DNA from: Clostridiales bacterium
Lineage (GTDB): Bacteria; Bacillota; Clostridia; Saccharofermentanales; Saccharofermentanaceae
Reading direction: 5' to 3'
NCBI GenBank assembly: GCA_017451265.1
Contig: JAFSPU010000004.1
Coordinates: 60,576 to 124,575 of the forward strand
Length of the DNA stretch: 64,000 nucleotides
A program made the translations under genes and the position numbers. Below are positions 55,269 through 63,981 of this stretch, piece after piece. Position 1 is the first letter of the stretch, and every line of letters begins with the position of its first letter. Under the pieces are notes generated by a model. That model worked only from the letters and a program-made list of their open reading frames with translations. It made no database searches and was not told the origin of the DNA.

Positions 55269-56127
55269 CCCACGGTAATACCTGCTCGCATCCGTAGTAC
55301 GCCTCTAACGACATGTCATTCTCATGCAGGTAGGTCGCGAGCTCTACGCCGACGTAGCGGTAGTGCCAGGCTTCGATGTCGTAGCCTGTCTCGTAGACCC
55401 ACTGCTGCTGGAAGCGTCTTACGAAGCCGAACTCATGGCAGTGCTCGTTGACCCACATGCCTGTGGTGGTCTCGCCGAACTCGTCGAGGATCTCATACTG
55501 GCCCTCGGGAGTGATGTCGAGCGCGAGTCCGAGCTGGTGTTCTGAGCGGCCGGGGATGGCGTTCTTGCGCACGGAGAAAGTGATGCCCCTGAGGTTAGTG
55601 GAGCGGTCGAAAAGATACTGCTGAATATTCGCGTCCCTGTAGCCGGACACGAGGAAGAGACCCTGGCCTGTGGCCTCAACGCAGGCGTCATACATTGCCT
55701 CCCAGGCTTCACATGCCTCGGCTCTGATCTGCTGGTTCATGGAGTGCGGCGCATCGACAAGATCCGGCGGAACGTAGTCCAGCGGGAGCGCGTAGTACTT
55801 GTTTACGAGCACTGCGATGTCTTCCGGGTTATCGACGATCTGCGCGCGAACGGATCTCGCGTCAACGAAACCGTTGTACCAAGTCTCGGTGAACTGCGGC
55901 TCCACGTACTCGGGCACGGGTGTCGGCACCGGAGTAGGGGAAGGAGTGGGCGAGGGTGTGGGACTCGGCGTGGGTGAAGGTGTCGGTGTGGGCGTCGCAG
56001 GAGCGACGGTTTCCGCAACCGTTTCTTCAGCCGGATTTATCTTGAGACAGGATGAGGTTCCGGTAAGAAAAGCGGAACCTGCGATTACGATGCAAAGAAG
56101 TTTAAGAGTACGATTACTTGCCTTCAT
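55261..56127 (-). CDS. D-alanyl-D-alanine carboxypeptidase, VanY/M15 family lipoprotein
   Basis: A 288-residue secreted peptidase that trims the terminal D-Ala of peptidoglycan stem peptides. The N-terminal signal ends TSSC (possible lipid Cys27). A (Pro-Thr/Ser)n linker (about 43-70) follows, then the M15B domain. VSGYRDANIQQYLF, the zinc motif RSEHQLGLALDI (SxHxxGxAxD) and EAWHYRYVG (ExWH) are all intact. It overlaps the nucleotidyltransferase gene by 14 bp. The linker is encoded by a GC-rich hexamer-like repeat and may vary in length. Confidence 0.93.
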   Translation of the reverse strand: MKASNRTLKLLCIVIAGSAFLTGTSSCLKINPAEETVAETVAPATPTPTPSPTPSPTPSPTPSPTPVPTPVPEYVEPQFTETWYNGFVDARSVRAQIVDNPEDIAVLVNKYYALPLDYVPPDLVDAPHSMNQQIRAEACEAWEAMYDACVEATGQGLFLVSGYRDANIQQYLFDRSTNLRGITFSVRKNAIPGRSEHQLGLALDITPEGQYEILDEFGETTTGMWVNEHCHEFGFVRRFQQQWVYETGYDIEAWHYRYVGVELATYLHENDMSLEAYYGCEQVLPWDE

Positions 56128-56857
56128 ATTCCTTGCATGTCTTCTCGTAGTTTTCTACTGTACCGATATCGATGCATGTGCCGTCACCCTTGAAAGCGTA
56201 GACGGGCATCTTCTTGTAAAGCCATGAAGGGAAGTTGCCGGGGGCATCGGGTGAGCCGCCGTCTGCGATGTATTCCTTGAATACGGGAAGGATATCACGG
56301 CCGTAAAAATATGTCGCATAGATACCCCATTCGCTCTTGGGCTCCTGAGGCTTTTCTTCCATGTCGAGAACGCGGCCGTCTTCATCGAGAACGGCAACGG
56401 CGAGCTTCTGTCTCTGGTGAAGCTCGGGTACATTGATGGCGATCAGTGTGGGTGCATTCTTCTCCTTGTAGAACTCGTACATGTGCTCGATGCTGTAGGT
56501 GAAGATGTTGTCGCCTGCGAGGACGCAGATGTCCTCATCAATGCCTAATGTGTCGATGGTGTAGATGATGTCTCCGATGGCACCTCTCTTGTTGGTGTCG
56601 TCTGTGGTGCCGTCATCAAGAACTACGATGGGAGCCTTGCCCTCACGGTCCTGAGAATCAGCCCAGTCGGAGAACTGCTGATAGAATTTTGAATTAGTAA
56701 TAAGGGCTACCTTGGTGATGCCCGGGATACTGTCGACAGAGTCCATGATGTGATCGATGATAAGTCTGCTTCCGAGAGGAAGAAGTGACTTGGGTTTATC
56801 CTTGGTGAGATGGTACAGCCTTGTGGCATAACCCGCTGCCAATAAAATCGCGATCAT
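56114..56857 (-). CDS. Sugar nucleotidyltransferase-like protein
   Basis: A 247-residue NTP transferase. It begins MIAILLAAGYATRLYHLTKDKPKSLLPLG, the nucleotide-binding signature of the sugar-1-phosphate or choline-phosphate cytidylyltransferase type. LAGDNIF carries the metal-binding Asp, and DMEEKPQEPKSEWG the substrate-side EKP motif. The activated sugar is unknown. It is cotranscribed with the carboxypeptidase, which suggests a product for the cell wall or surface polymer. Confidence 0.88.
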   Translation of the reverse strand: MIAILLAAGYATRLYHLTKDKPKSLLPLGSRLIIDHIMDSVDSIPGITKVALITNSKFYQQFSDWADSQDREGKAPIVVLDDGTTDDTNKRGAIGDIIYTIDTLGIDEDICVLAGDNIFTYSIEHMYEFYKEKNAPTLIAINVPELHQRQKLAVAVLDEDGRVLDMEEKPQEPKSEWGIYATYFYGRDILPVFKEYIADGGSPDAPGNFPSWLYKKMPVYAFKGDGTCIDIGTVENYEKTCKEYEGK

Positions 56858-56919
56858 ATAAAATCTCCTTTTTCCCTTATTCGATTTTTATCATTATACA
56901 CTACAACTAATATTATCTT

Positions 56920-56928
56920 TGTTATAAT
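56920..56928 (+). promoter_or_regulatory. Extended -10 promoter of glmU
   Basis: TGTTATAAT, a perfect TGn-TATAAT element, 37 bp before the glmU start. It lies in the 108-bp divergent gap. Confidence 0.55.
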
Positions 56929-56965
56929 TAGTGGACAAAACTTAATTGAAAGAAGACATGTCTTT

Positions 56966-58375
56966 ATGGATATATGTGCAGTAGTAATGGCAGCAGGCGA
57001 TGGTAAGAGGATGAAGTCCTCATACTCCAAGGTAGTTCATCAGGTAGCAGGTAAGCCGATCGTTAAGTGGGTTTACGATGCGCTTTGTGAAGCAGGCTGC
57101 GAGGAGCAGGTTTACATCGTAGGTGACAAGCAGGAGCAGATACGTGATGTCTTAGGTGAAGGCGTCGCTTATGTGTTCCAGGAGAAGCGCTTAGGTACAG
57201 GCCACGCCGTTATGCAGGCCGAGCCTTTCCTCGAGGGAAGAGGCGGATACGTTATCGTTCTTCCCGGCGACTGCCCGATGGTTTCCGCTAACACTATCGC
57301 CAAGGCGCTCACACACATGGAGCAGGGCGATTATGCTGCAGTAGTCATCACGGCAACTGCGGATGACCCCACAGGCTACGGAAGAGTAGTAAGAGACGAG
57401 AACGGAAATGTTTTAAGAATCGTCGAGCACAGAGACTGCAGTGAGGAAGAGCTTAAGATCAGAGAGATCAACTCCTCTATGTATGTGTTCAAGACATCAC
57501 TTCTTCTGTCCGCACTCGGTAGACTTTCTGCAGAGAATGCGCAGAAGGAATATTACCTCACAGATACGATCGACATCCTCATCAAGGACGGCGGAGTTGT
57601 AGGCTCAGTCATCTGTGACTTCGAGGATACTCTCGGCGTAAACGACCGCTACCAGCTCATGCAGGCAAGCAAGATCATCAACAAGAGAGTCTTAAGAAAG
57701 CACATGATGAACGGCGTCGAGATCGTCGACGAAGATACCACATGGATCCACTCTGCGGTCGAGATCGGAAGAGATACCATCATCCTTCCCGGCACGAGAC
57801 TCATGGGCAACACCATCATCGGTGAGGACTGTATCATCGGTGAGAATACGAGACTTGACGGAGTGCAGGTTGGAAGCGGAACGACTATCGATTCCTCCAT
57901 CTGCTCCGAATCTGTCATCGGTGCTGACTGCCGTATCGGACCGTTCTCCCACATCAGACCCGGATCGCTCATCAGAGATCATGTTACGATTGGCGCTTAT
58001 GTTGAGATCAAGAGCTCCGAGATCGATGAGTACACCAGAGCAAGACACCTTACTTACATCGGTGACTCCAAGGTCGGTAAGAACGTTAACTTCGGCTGCG
58101 GCACAGTAACATGTAACTACGACGGTGTTGATAAGGTCGGATGTACGATCGAGGACAACGTCTTCATCGGCGGTAACTCCAACATCCTTGCATCCGTAGT
58201 CCTCGGACACGACAGCTACATTGCTGCAGGCTCCACCATCAACAAGGACGTTCCTGCACTCGGCCTCGGAATCGCGAGATCGCAGCAGGAGAATAAGGAA
58301 GACTGGGTAGCGAAGAAGAACAGACTCCGCGGAGCCAACTACATCAAGCTCGATACCCGCCGCTCGGAGCTGTAA
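56966..58375 (+). CDS. glmU: Bifunctional UDP-GlcNAc pyrophosphorylase / glucosamine-1-phosphate acetyltransferase
   Basis: A 469-residue enzyme making UDP-GlcNAc for peptidoglycan. The N-terminal uridyltransferase has VVMAAGDGKRMKSSYSKVVHQVAGKPIV and VLPGDCPMV. From about residue 255 a left-handed beta-helix of hexapeptide repeats forms the acetyltransferase, with RPGSLIRDHVTIGAYVEIKSSEI, HLTYIGDSKVGKNVNFGCGTVTCNYDG and a final IARSQQ. Length is complete. It is the first gene of a glmU-pth-mfd operon. Confidence 0.97.
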   Translation: MDICAVVMAAGDGKRMKSSYSKVVHQVAGKPIVKWVYDALCEAGCEEQVYIVGDKQEQIRDVLGEGVAYVFQEKRLGTGHAVMQAEPFLEGRGGYVIVLPGDCPMVSANTIAKALTHMEQGDYAAVVITATADDPTGYGRVVRDENGNVLRIVEHRDCSEEELKIREINSSMYVFKTSLLLSALGRLSAENAQKEYYLTDTIDILIKDGGVVGSVICDFEDTLGVNDRYQLMQASKIINKRVLRKHMMNGVEIVDEDTTWIHSAVEIGRDTIILPGTRLMGNTIIGEDCIIGENTRLDGVQVGSGTTIDSSICSESVIGADCRIGPFSHIRPGSLIRDHVTIGAYVEIKSSEIDEYTRARHLTYIGDSKVGKNVNFGCGTVTCNYDGVDKVGCTIEDNVFIGGNSNILASVVLGHDSYIAAGSTINKDVPALGLGIARSQQENKEDWVAKKNRLRGANYIKLDTRRSEL

Positions 58376-58381
58376 TAGCGC

Positions 58382-58927
58382 ATGTCCGATGCATGGCTTA
58401 TCGTAGGCCTCGGAAACCCCGGGGACAAATACGCATATAACTGGCATAACTGCGGCTTTCTGGCCATAGACATGCTCGCCGAGCGTAACGGCGTGCGCGT
58501 GGACAGGACGCAGTTTCATGCTCTTTTCGGCAAGGGTAAGATCGGCGGACATGACGTGTTTCTGATGAAGCCGAAGACTTACATGAACAACTCGGGTGAG
58601 GCTGTCGGCCCCTTCGCAAACTACTACAAGATAGACCCGTCGCACATCATCATTGTGTATGACGACATCGACATCGAAGTCGGAACGATACGCGTGAGAG
58701 CCAAGGGCAGCGCGGGCACACATAACGGTATGAAGTCGGTCATCGCGCACCTGGGTACGCAGGAGTTCCCTCGCGTCAGGATAGGAACGGGACCTGTGCC
58801 GGAGCACATGGATCTCATCACTTACGTGCTCGCCGACATCCCCAAGGACTTAAGGCAGAAGATGTATGATTCCTTCGAGGAAGGCTGCAAGGCCTGTGAG
58901 GACATCGTTAATGGCAAACGAGATTAA
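58382..58927 (+). CDS. pth: Peptidyl-tRNA hydrolase
   Basis: A 181-residue enzyme that releases tRNA from stalled peptidyl-tRNA. LIVGLGNPGDKYAYNWHNCGF contains the catalytic His. KPKTYMNNSGEAV, the conserved Asp in YDDIDIEVG and GSAGTHNGMKSVIAHLGTQEFPRVRIG follow, all family markers. It starts 7 bases after glmU and overlaps mfd by 17 bp. Confidence 0.97.
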   Translation: MSDAWLIVGLGNPGDKYAYNWHNCGFLAIDMLAERNGVRVDRTQFHALFGKGKIGGHDVFLMKPKTYMNNSGEAVGPFANYYKIDPSHIIIVYDDIDIEVGTIRVRAKGSAGTHNGMKSVIAHLGTQEFPRVRIGTGPVPEHMDLITYVLADIPKDLRQKMYDSFEEGCKACEDIVNGKRD

Positions 58928-61900
58928 AGAAATACTCGAAAAGATAAGTCTTGATAAGACACTTACGGCTGCCGTAGAGCAGGCCGAACGCACAGGAGGT
59001 CCCGTAAATATTACGGGGCTTTGTGAGCAGCAGAAAGGCTACATAATCGCGGCACTTGCATACAAGTACGACAAGAAGCCGGTGGTGATCGTGTCTGATG
59101 TAACGCGCGCCAAGTCGCTTATCGGAGGCCTGGCACCCTTCACGGGTTCCGATATCCCGGTGCTTAAGCCCGCGGAGCTTTCGCTCGTCTCGGCTGTGGC
59201 TTCTTCGCACGAGAACGAGAGCGAGCGCACGGGCGTCATCGCCAAGCTTCTTAACAACGACCTCGACGCTGCAGTTATCTGTGCGCCTTCGCTGCTTAAC
59301 AAGATGCCCCCCGCGGACGAGTTTAAAAAGAAGTTCATCACGCTCACCCTGGGAAAGGCGTACGATCCGGTCAAGCTCACTTCTGACCTTTCACTGCGCG
59401 GTTACGAGAGAGTCGGCATGGTATCGGGGCAGGGTGAGTTCTCGGCAAGAGGAGATGTCATCGACGTGTTCCCTCCGGACATGGATCAGCCTGTAAGAAT
59501 CAGTTTCTTCGACGACGAGATCGATCAGCTGAAGACATTTAATCCGGACGACCAAAGGTCGATCGAAGGCCTTAAAAAGGTCGTGATCGCACCAGCTTAT
59601 ATCTACACTTTCAGCGAAGAGGACCGCGGAAGATGCGCGGACGATATGCTGCATGCCGCGGCCGAGGACATCAACAAGATGAATGCGTCTTCCGGCAGAA
59701 CGACAGGTGAGATCCTGGAGAAGAACTGCCTCGCTGACGCTGAAGCGATCAGGCAGGGAATGAGGATATCTGCGCTCGCAAGGTGGCTCGGGGTGGTTAA
59801 CAAGTCCCCCAGAAGCATACTCGATTATGTCGACCATAAGCGCATGATGCTTTTCGTGGATGAGTTCTCTGAGGCCAGAAGCCGCATGGACGGCTACACC
59901 GCAGACTTTGTTGCGAGCATTAAAAGTGCATATGAATTGGGGCAGGCGCCTTCCTGTTCCTACGAGTCCGTCTTCAGGATCCCGGATGCCATGAAGCATC
60001 TGGATTCCAGGCAGGGCACGGTCACGCTCGCGTGTCTCAAGTCTTCGCTGAGCGGCCTCCCCGGAGGACAGACCATTAGCTGCCCCGGCATGTCCACGGA
60101 CAATTTCGTAGGGCGTGACGACAGCCTTATCAACTACATAAAAAACGGCGCCGGCGCTTACGGCTCCGAGATCATATTCATGATAACCGGAACGCAGAGG
60201 TGCGATTCATTCAGGAACAGAATGCTCGAGGGAGGAGTCGACGTGCGTGTTGTAAGCCGCGCGCTTCCTTCAGGCTTCGAGTACCCTGCGGCGAAGCTCG
60301 TCCTCATCGGAGAGCAGGAGATCTTCGGCAGCGAGAAGAAGCATGTGCCGAAGAAGAACGGCGGCGCGAGGATCACCTTCTTCGGTGACGTTGCCCCCGG
60401 TGACTACGTCGTACATGATGTGCACGGTATCGGTCTTTACGAGGGCATCGTAAACCTTAAGATGGGCAAGTCCTCTCAGGACTACCTCAAGATCAACTAC
60501 GCCAAGAACGCCGTCATCTACCTGCCGGTGGACAAGATCGACAAGCTGTCGAAGTACGTCGGCCCCGGCGGCAGGGAACCGAAGCTTTCAAGCCTCGACT
60601 CCCAGGAGTGGAAGAAGAACGTGGAGAGGGCGAGGTCTTCGGTAAAGAAGCTCGCGTTCGACCTCGTTAAGCTCTATGCGGTAAGACGCGCCAACAAGGG
60701 TTTCTCGTGCGGCCCCGATGACTCGTATCAGAAGGAGTTCGAGGAGAGCTTCCCTTACGATGAGACCGCCGATCAGATCTCGGCTATAAGAGACATAAAA
60801 AACGACATGGAGTCTGCAGTGCCGATGGACCGCCTGCTGTGCGGTGACGTCGGCTTCGGCAAGACGGAGGTCGCCTTCAGGGCCATCTTCAAGTGCGTCA
60901 TGAACGGGCGCCAGGCCTTTATGCTCGCGCCCACCACGCTCCTTGCCCAGCAGCATTACGACAACTTCAAGGAGCGCCTCGGAAGCTTCCCGCTCAAGGT
61001 GGTGCTCCTTTCAAGGTTTGTTCCCGCCAATGTTCTCAAGCAGAACCTGCAGGACATCAAGGAGGGCAAGGCTGACGTCGTCATCGGCACCCACAGGATT
61101 CTTTCGGACGACGTCGTCCCGAACCGGCTCGGCCTCCTCGTAGTCGATGAGGAGCAGCGCTTCGGCGTCAACCACAAGGAGAAGATCAAGGCCATGCGCG
61201 CCAACATCGACGTGCTGACACTGACCGCGACTCCTATCCCGAGGACACTGCACATGTCAATGTCCGGCATACGTGACATCTCGATGCTGTCGGAGGCGCC
61301 GCTTAACCGCCGCCCCGTTCAGACTTACGTCATGGAATATGATGAGGAGATCTGCGTGCAGGCGTGCATGCGTGAGATCTCGCGCGGGGGCCAGGTGTTC
61401 TGGCTTCATAACAAGACGGGCGACATCGACACGGTGGCATCCCACTTGAAGGAGCTCATGCCTGACACCAGGATAGTCTATGCGCACGGCAAGATGAGCG
61501 AGCATCAGATGGAGAAGATAGTCGAGTCTTTCATAAAGGGCGAGGCCGACATACTGGTGTGCACCACCATAATCGAGTCCGGCGTCGACATGCCGAACGT
61601 CAACACCATGATCGTGGAGAAGGCGGACAGCTTCGGTCTCTCGCAGCTCTACCAGATCAAGGGCCGCGTGGGAAGATCGGACCGCCAGGCGTACGCTTAC
61701 ATCACATACCTTCCGGACAAGGACATGTCATCCGACGCCCGCAAGCGTCTCATGGCCATCCGTGAGTTCACCGAGCTCGGCTCCGGCGTTAAGATCGCAC
61801 TGCGTGACCTCGAGGTAAGAGGCGCGGGTAACCTGCTCGGCGCGGAACAGCACGGCCAGATGGACGTTATCGGCTACGAACTTTACTGCAGGATGCTCGA

Positions 61901-62408
61901 TGAAGAGATCAAGCACCTTAACGAGACCGGGGACACCGAGTTCAAGATCCCGCTGCAGGTCAATGTGGAGATCGACTTCGACTCCTACATCCCGCCCACG
62001 TATATCGAGGACGAGGCCTCGCGTATGGCCGCGTACCGCCGCATCGGCGCCATCTCGTGCAAGTCTGATGCCGATGACATCCTCGACGAGCTTACTGACC
62101 GTTACGGCCAGCCGCCCAAGCAGGTGGAGTTTCTGGCGGGAGTGGCCCTTATCAAGGCTCTTGCGGGGCAGGCCGGGTTCGAGAAGGTCTGCATCAAGGA
62201 TACCGGTGTGCTTCTGTACTTTGCCTCAGACCGCAAGGCTGACTTTGAGACCGTGAGCATACTTCTTGGCAGGCCCGAGTACCAGGGGCGCATCCTTTTC
62301 TGTGCGCAGGGCAAGCCCTATCTGCATTACAAGCCCCGTGACAAAGACAGGAGCCGCACGGCTTCAGATGCCATAGATATACTGAATATCCTGATAAATA
62401 AGGGGTAG
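58911..62408 (+). CDS. mfd: Transcription-repair coupling factor Mfd
   Basis: A 1165-residue ATPase that removes stalled RNA polymerase and recruits UvrA. The N-terminal UvrB-like region includes SARGDVIDVFPPDMDQPVRISFF. The RNA-polymerase-interacting domain follows near GDYVVHDVHGIGLYEG. Helicase motifs are LCGDVGFGKTEVAFRA (Walker A), VDEEQRFGV (DEEQ box), LTATPIPRTLHMS and QIKGRVGRSDRQAYAY. A C-terminal TRCF domain ends the chain. The start at 58911 overlaps pth by 17 bp with a weak GAGG. The stop is TAG, one of only two apparent TAG stops in the window, and a TAA follows two codons later. Confidence 0.97.
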   Translation: MANEIKEILEKISLDKTLTAAVEQAERTGGPVNITGLCEQQKGYIIAALAYKYDKKPVVIVSDVTRAKSLIGGLAPFTGSDIPVLKPAELSLVSAVASSHENESERTGVIAKLLNNDLDAAVICAPSLLNKMPPADEFKKKFITLTLGKAYDPVKLTSDLSLRGYERVGMVSGQGEFSARGDVIDVFPPDMDQPVRISFFDDEIDQLKTFNPDDQRSIEGLKKVVIAPAYIYTFSEEDRGRCADDMLHAAAEDINKMNASSGRTTGEILEKNCLADAEAIRQGMRISALARWLGVVNKSPRSILDYVDHKRMMLFVDEFSEARSRMDGYTADFVASIKSAYELGQAPSCSYESVFRIPDAMKHLDSRQGTVTLACLKSSLSGLPGGQTISCPGMSTDNFVGRDDSLINYIKNGAGAYGSEIIFMITGTQRCDSFRNRMLEGGVDVRVVSRALPSGFEYPAAKLVLIGEQEIFGSEKKHVPKKNGGARITFFGDVAPGDYVVHDVHGIGLYEGIVNLKMGKSSQDYLKINYAKNAVIYLPVDKIDKLSKYVGPGGREPKLSSLDSQEWKKNVERARSSVKKLAFDLVKLYAVRRANKGFSCGPDDSYQKEFEESFPYDETADQISAIRDIKNDMESAVPMDRLLCGDVGFGKTEVAFRAIFKCVMNGRQAFMLAPTTLLAQQHYDNFKERLGSFPLKVVLLSRFVPANVLKQNLQDIKEGKADVVIGTHRILSDDVVPNRLGLLVVDEEQRFGVNHKEKIKAMRANIDVLTLTATPIPRTLHMSMSGIRDISMLSEAPLNRRPVQTYVMEYDEEICVQACMREISRGGQVFWLHNKTGDIDTVASHLKELMPDTRIVYAHGKMSEHQMEKIVESFIKGEADILVCTTIIESGVDMPNVNTMIVEKADSFGLSQLYQIKGRVGRSDRQAYAYITYLPDKDMSSDARKRLMAIREFTELGSGVKIALRDLEVRGAGNLLGAEQHGQMDVIGYELYCRMLDEEIKHLNETGDTEFKIPLQVNVEIDFDSYIPPTYIEDEASRMAAYRRIGAISCKSDADDILDELTDRYGQPPKQVEFLAGVALIKALAGQAGFEKVCIKDTGVLLYFASDRKADFETVSILLGRPEYQGRILFCAQGKPYLHYKPRDKDRSRTASDAIDILNILINKG

Positions 62409-62473
62409 ACTCTCTAATATCACAAAAATACACATTTGTTTCTTGTCACTTTGTATATAAATAATATACATAC

Positions 62474-62501
62474 TTGAAATAAATTGTTTACAAAGTATAA
62501 T
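62474..62501 (+). promoter_or_regulatory. Promoter of the Ala-rich protein gene
   Basis: TTGAAA (62474-62479), a 16-bp spacer and consensus TATAAT (62496-62501), in an AT-rich 146-bp gap after mfd. Confidence 0.65.
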
Positions 62502-62554
62502 TTAGTTATCAGTTTGATTTTATATTTAGAGTAAGGCTAGAGGGGTGGAGAATC

Positions 62555-63829
62555 ATGGCTGGTATTATGGATGTCTTTAAAGGAAAGGGAGACGACCGTA
62601 TCGGTGCGTCTGCGGTGGTAGCTATGGCTGGAGAAGTTACAGGCAACAGACCCGGCAGTGCGCCTACTAATAACAACAGGCGTAATGGGGTTAATGTAGA
62701 TTCGCCCGCAGCATCTTATGCAAGAGAGCGTGCGGCGGCTGCAAGGGCTCAGATCGAGGCCCGTAAGGCTATGGAAGAATCTCGTAAGGCAGCTGCTAAT
62801 AACAGAGGTCCTGAGAAGCCGGAAGATAAGAAGCCCGAAGATAAGAAGCCTCAGGTAGGTCTGAAGGCTCCTATCCGCCGTCCTCCGTCAGCATCAATCA
62901 ATCACGCTCAGGCAGTAGCCGCACAGAAGGCTGAGAATGAGGCTGCAGGTAAGCCCGCAGCTACAGTAAGAGCTCTCAATACAGCTAACAAGTCACCGGC
63001 TACTATCGCTGCCGAGAAGGCTAAGCTCGAGCTCGATCAGGCTAAGGAGCGCGAGGAGCGTGCTGTTAAGGAAGCTGAGAACGCTGCTACAAAGGCAGAG
63101 GAAGCAAGACTTGCAGTTAAGAAGTCCGGCGAGGTCCGTGAGGCTGCTTTGAAGTCTGAGGAGAATGCATCCAAGGCTGCTAAGACAGCTGAGCAGGAAT
63201 ACAGCGTAGCACTCGCTGCAGCAGAGGAAGCACAGGCTGCCGCTGCAAAGGCTGAGGAAGCTGCCAAGATCGCCATTGCCAAGGCTGAGGACGCAGTTAA
63301 GATCGCTAACCAGAAGAAGACTGAGCAGGATGCAAGAATCGCAGTTGTTCAGGCTGAGGAGAAGGCAAGAAAGGCTGCTGAGGAGTTCGAGCTCGAGGCT
63401 AAGAATTCCGCTACTCACGCAGAGGAGTTCGCTAAGAACACAGCTCAGAAGGTAGAAGAGGCTAAGGCCGCTACTAAGAAGGCACAGGAAGCTTTCGAGC
63501 TTGCTAACAGAAAGAAGACAGAAGAAGACGACAGAATCGCAGCCGAGAAGGCTGAGGAAGCTGCAAGGATCGCTGCTGCTCAGGCTAGAGAGAAGGCCGA
63601 GGCTGCTCAGAAGAAGCTCGAAGAGGCTATGGCTGCTGCCCGCAAGGCTGAAGAAGAAGCACGTGCCGCTGCAGAGCTCGCTGCCAACGAGGCTAAGAAG
63701 GCTGAAGAGGCTGCTGCTCAGAAGGCTAAGCTCGAGGCTTTGGCTGCTGAGGAAGAGAAGGCTAACGAGGAGCCCGCTGAGGTTACTCCCGTCAACAAGA
63801 CAGAGGAGCCCGAGGCAGTCGCCAAGTAA
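62555..63829 (+). CDS. Ala/Glu/Lys-rich coiled-coil protein
   Basis: A 424-residue low-complexity protein. A short N-terminal region (MAGIMDVFKGKG) is followed by a Pro/Lys patch with repeated KPEDK units (about 90-100). A long uninterrupted helix of alanine and charged residues runs from about 150 to 400, with repeated AEEAAKIA-type units, and a short acidic tail ends it. No signal peptide or catalytic motif is seen. Composition resembles TolA-like or cytoskeletal coiled coils and the tail of the SDR protein at 44657-46246. Codon use is biased toward frequent codons, suggesting good expression. GTGGAG precedes the ATG. The function is unknown. Confidence 0.8.
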   Translation: MAGIMDVFKGKGDDRIGASAVVAMAGEVTGNRPGSAPTNNNRRNGVNVDSPAASYARERAAAARAQIEARKAMEESRKAAANNRGPEKPEDKKPEDKKPQVGLKAPIRRPPSASINHAQAVAAQKAENEAAGKPAATVRALNTANKSPATIAAEKAKLELDQAKEREERAVKEAENAATKAEEARLAVKKSGEVREAALKSEENASKAAKTAEQEYSVALAAAEEAQAAAAKAEEAAKIAIAKAEDAVKIANQKKTEQDARIAVVQAEEKARKAAEEFELEAKNSATHAEEFAKNTAQKVEEAKAATKKAQEAFELANRKKTEEDDRIAAEKAEEAARIAAAQAREKAEAAQKKLEEAMAAARKAEEEARAAAELAANEAKKAEEAAAQKAKLEALAAEEEKANEEPAEVTPVNKTEEPEAVAK

Positions 63830-63854
63830 GACGCCGTTACAGGTTAAGATTAAG

Positions 63855-63880
63855 AAGGCCGCTCTCCGGAGCGGCCTTTG
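63855..63880 (+). terminator. Hairpin terminator after the Ala-rich protein gene
   Basis: A perfect 10-bp stem (AAGGCCGCTC, GAGCGGCCTT) with a short, impure T tail. Confidence 0.7.
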
Positions 63881-63884
63881 TGTA

Positions 63885-63893
63885 TGTTATAAT
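63885..63893 (+). promoter_or_regulatory. Extended -10 promoter of tRNA-Arg
   Basis: TGTTATAAT, 13 bp before the tRNA. No clear -35, as the region overlaps the preceding hairpin. Confidence 0.45.
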
Positions 63894-63906
63894 TTCATGT
63901 GGAAAT

Positions 63907-63981
63907 GCCTCCATAGTTTAATGGATAGAACAGCAGTTTCCGGTACTGCTGGTACGGGTTCGATTCCTGTTGGAGGCGCCA
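63907..63981 (+). tRNA. tRNA-Arg (anticodon CCG)
   Basis: A full cloverleaf. The acceptor arm is GCCTCCA/TGGAGGC with encoded CCA. D arm GTTT/GAAC; anticodon stem GCAGT/ACTGC with loop TTCCGGT (anticodon CCG, 63940-63942); T arm ACGGG/CCTGT around TTCGATT. It decodes CGG. Discriminator base G. Confidence 0.95.

Noticed and set aside
55783-56010. Tandem DNA repeat element at the GC-rich stretch near 55920-55990
   Set aside because: It is in-frame coding for the Pro-Thr/Ser linker of the carboxypeptidase, as is the similar stretch near 52770-52850 in the LtaS-like gene.
63907-63981. Attachment site of an integrated element at tRNA-Arg
   Set aside because: No integrase and no repeated tRNA 3' end are seen within the window, which ends 19 bases after the tRNA.
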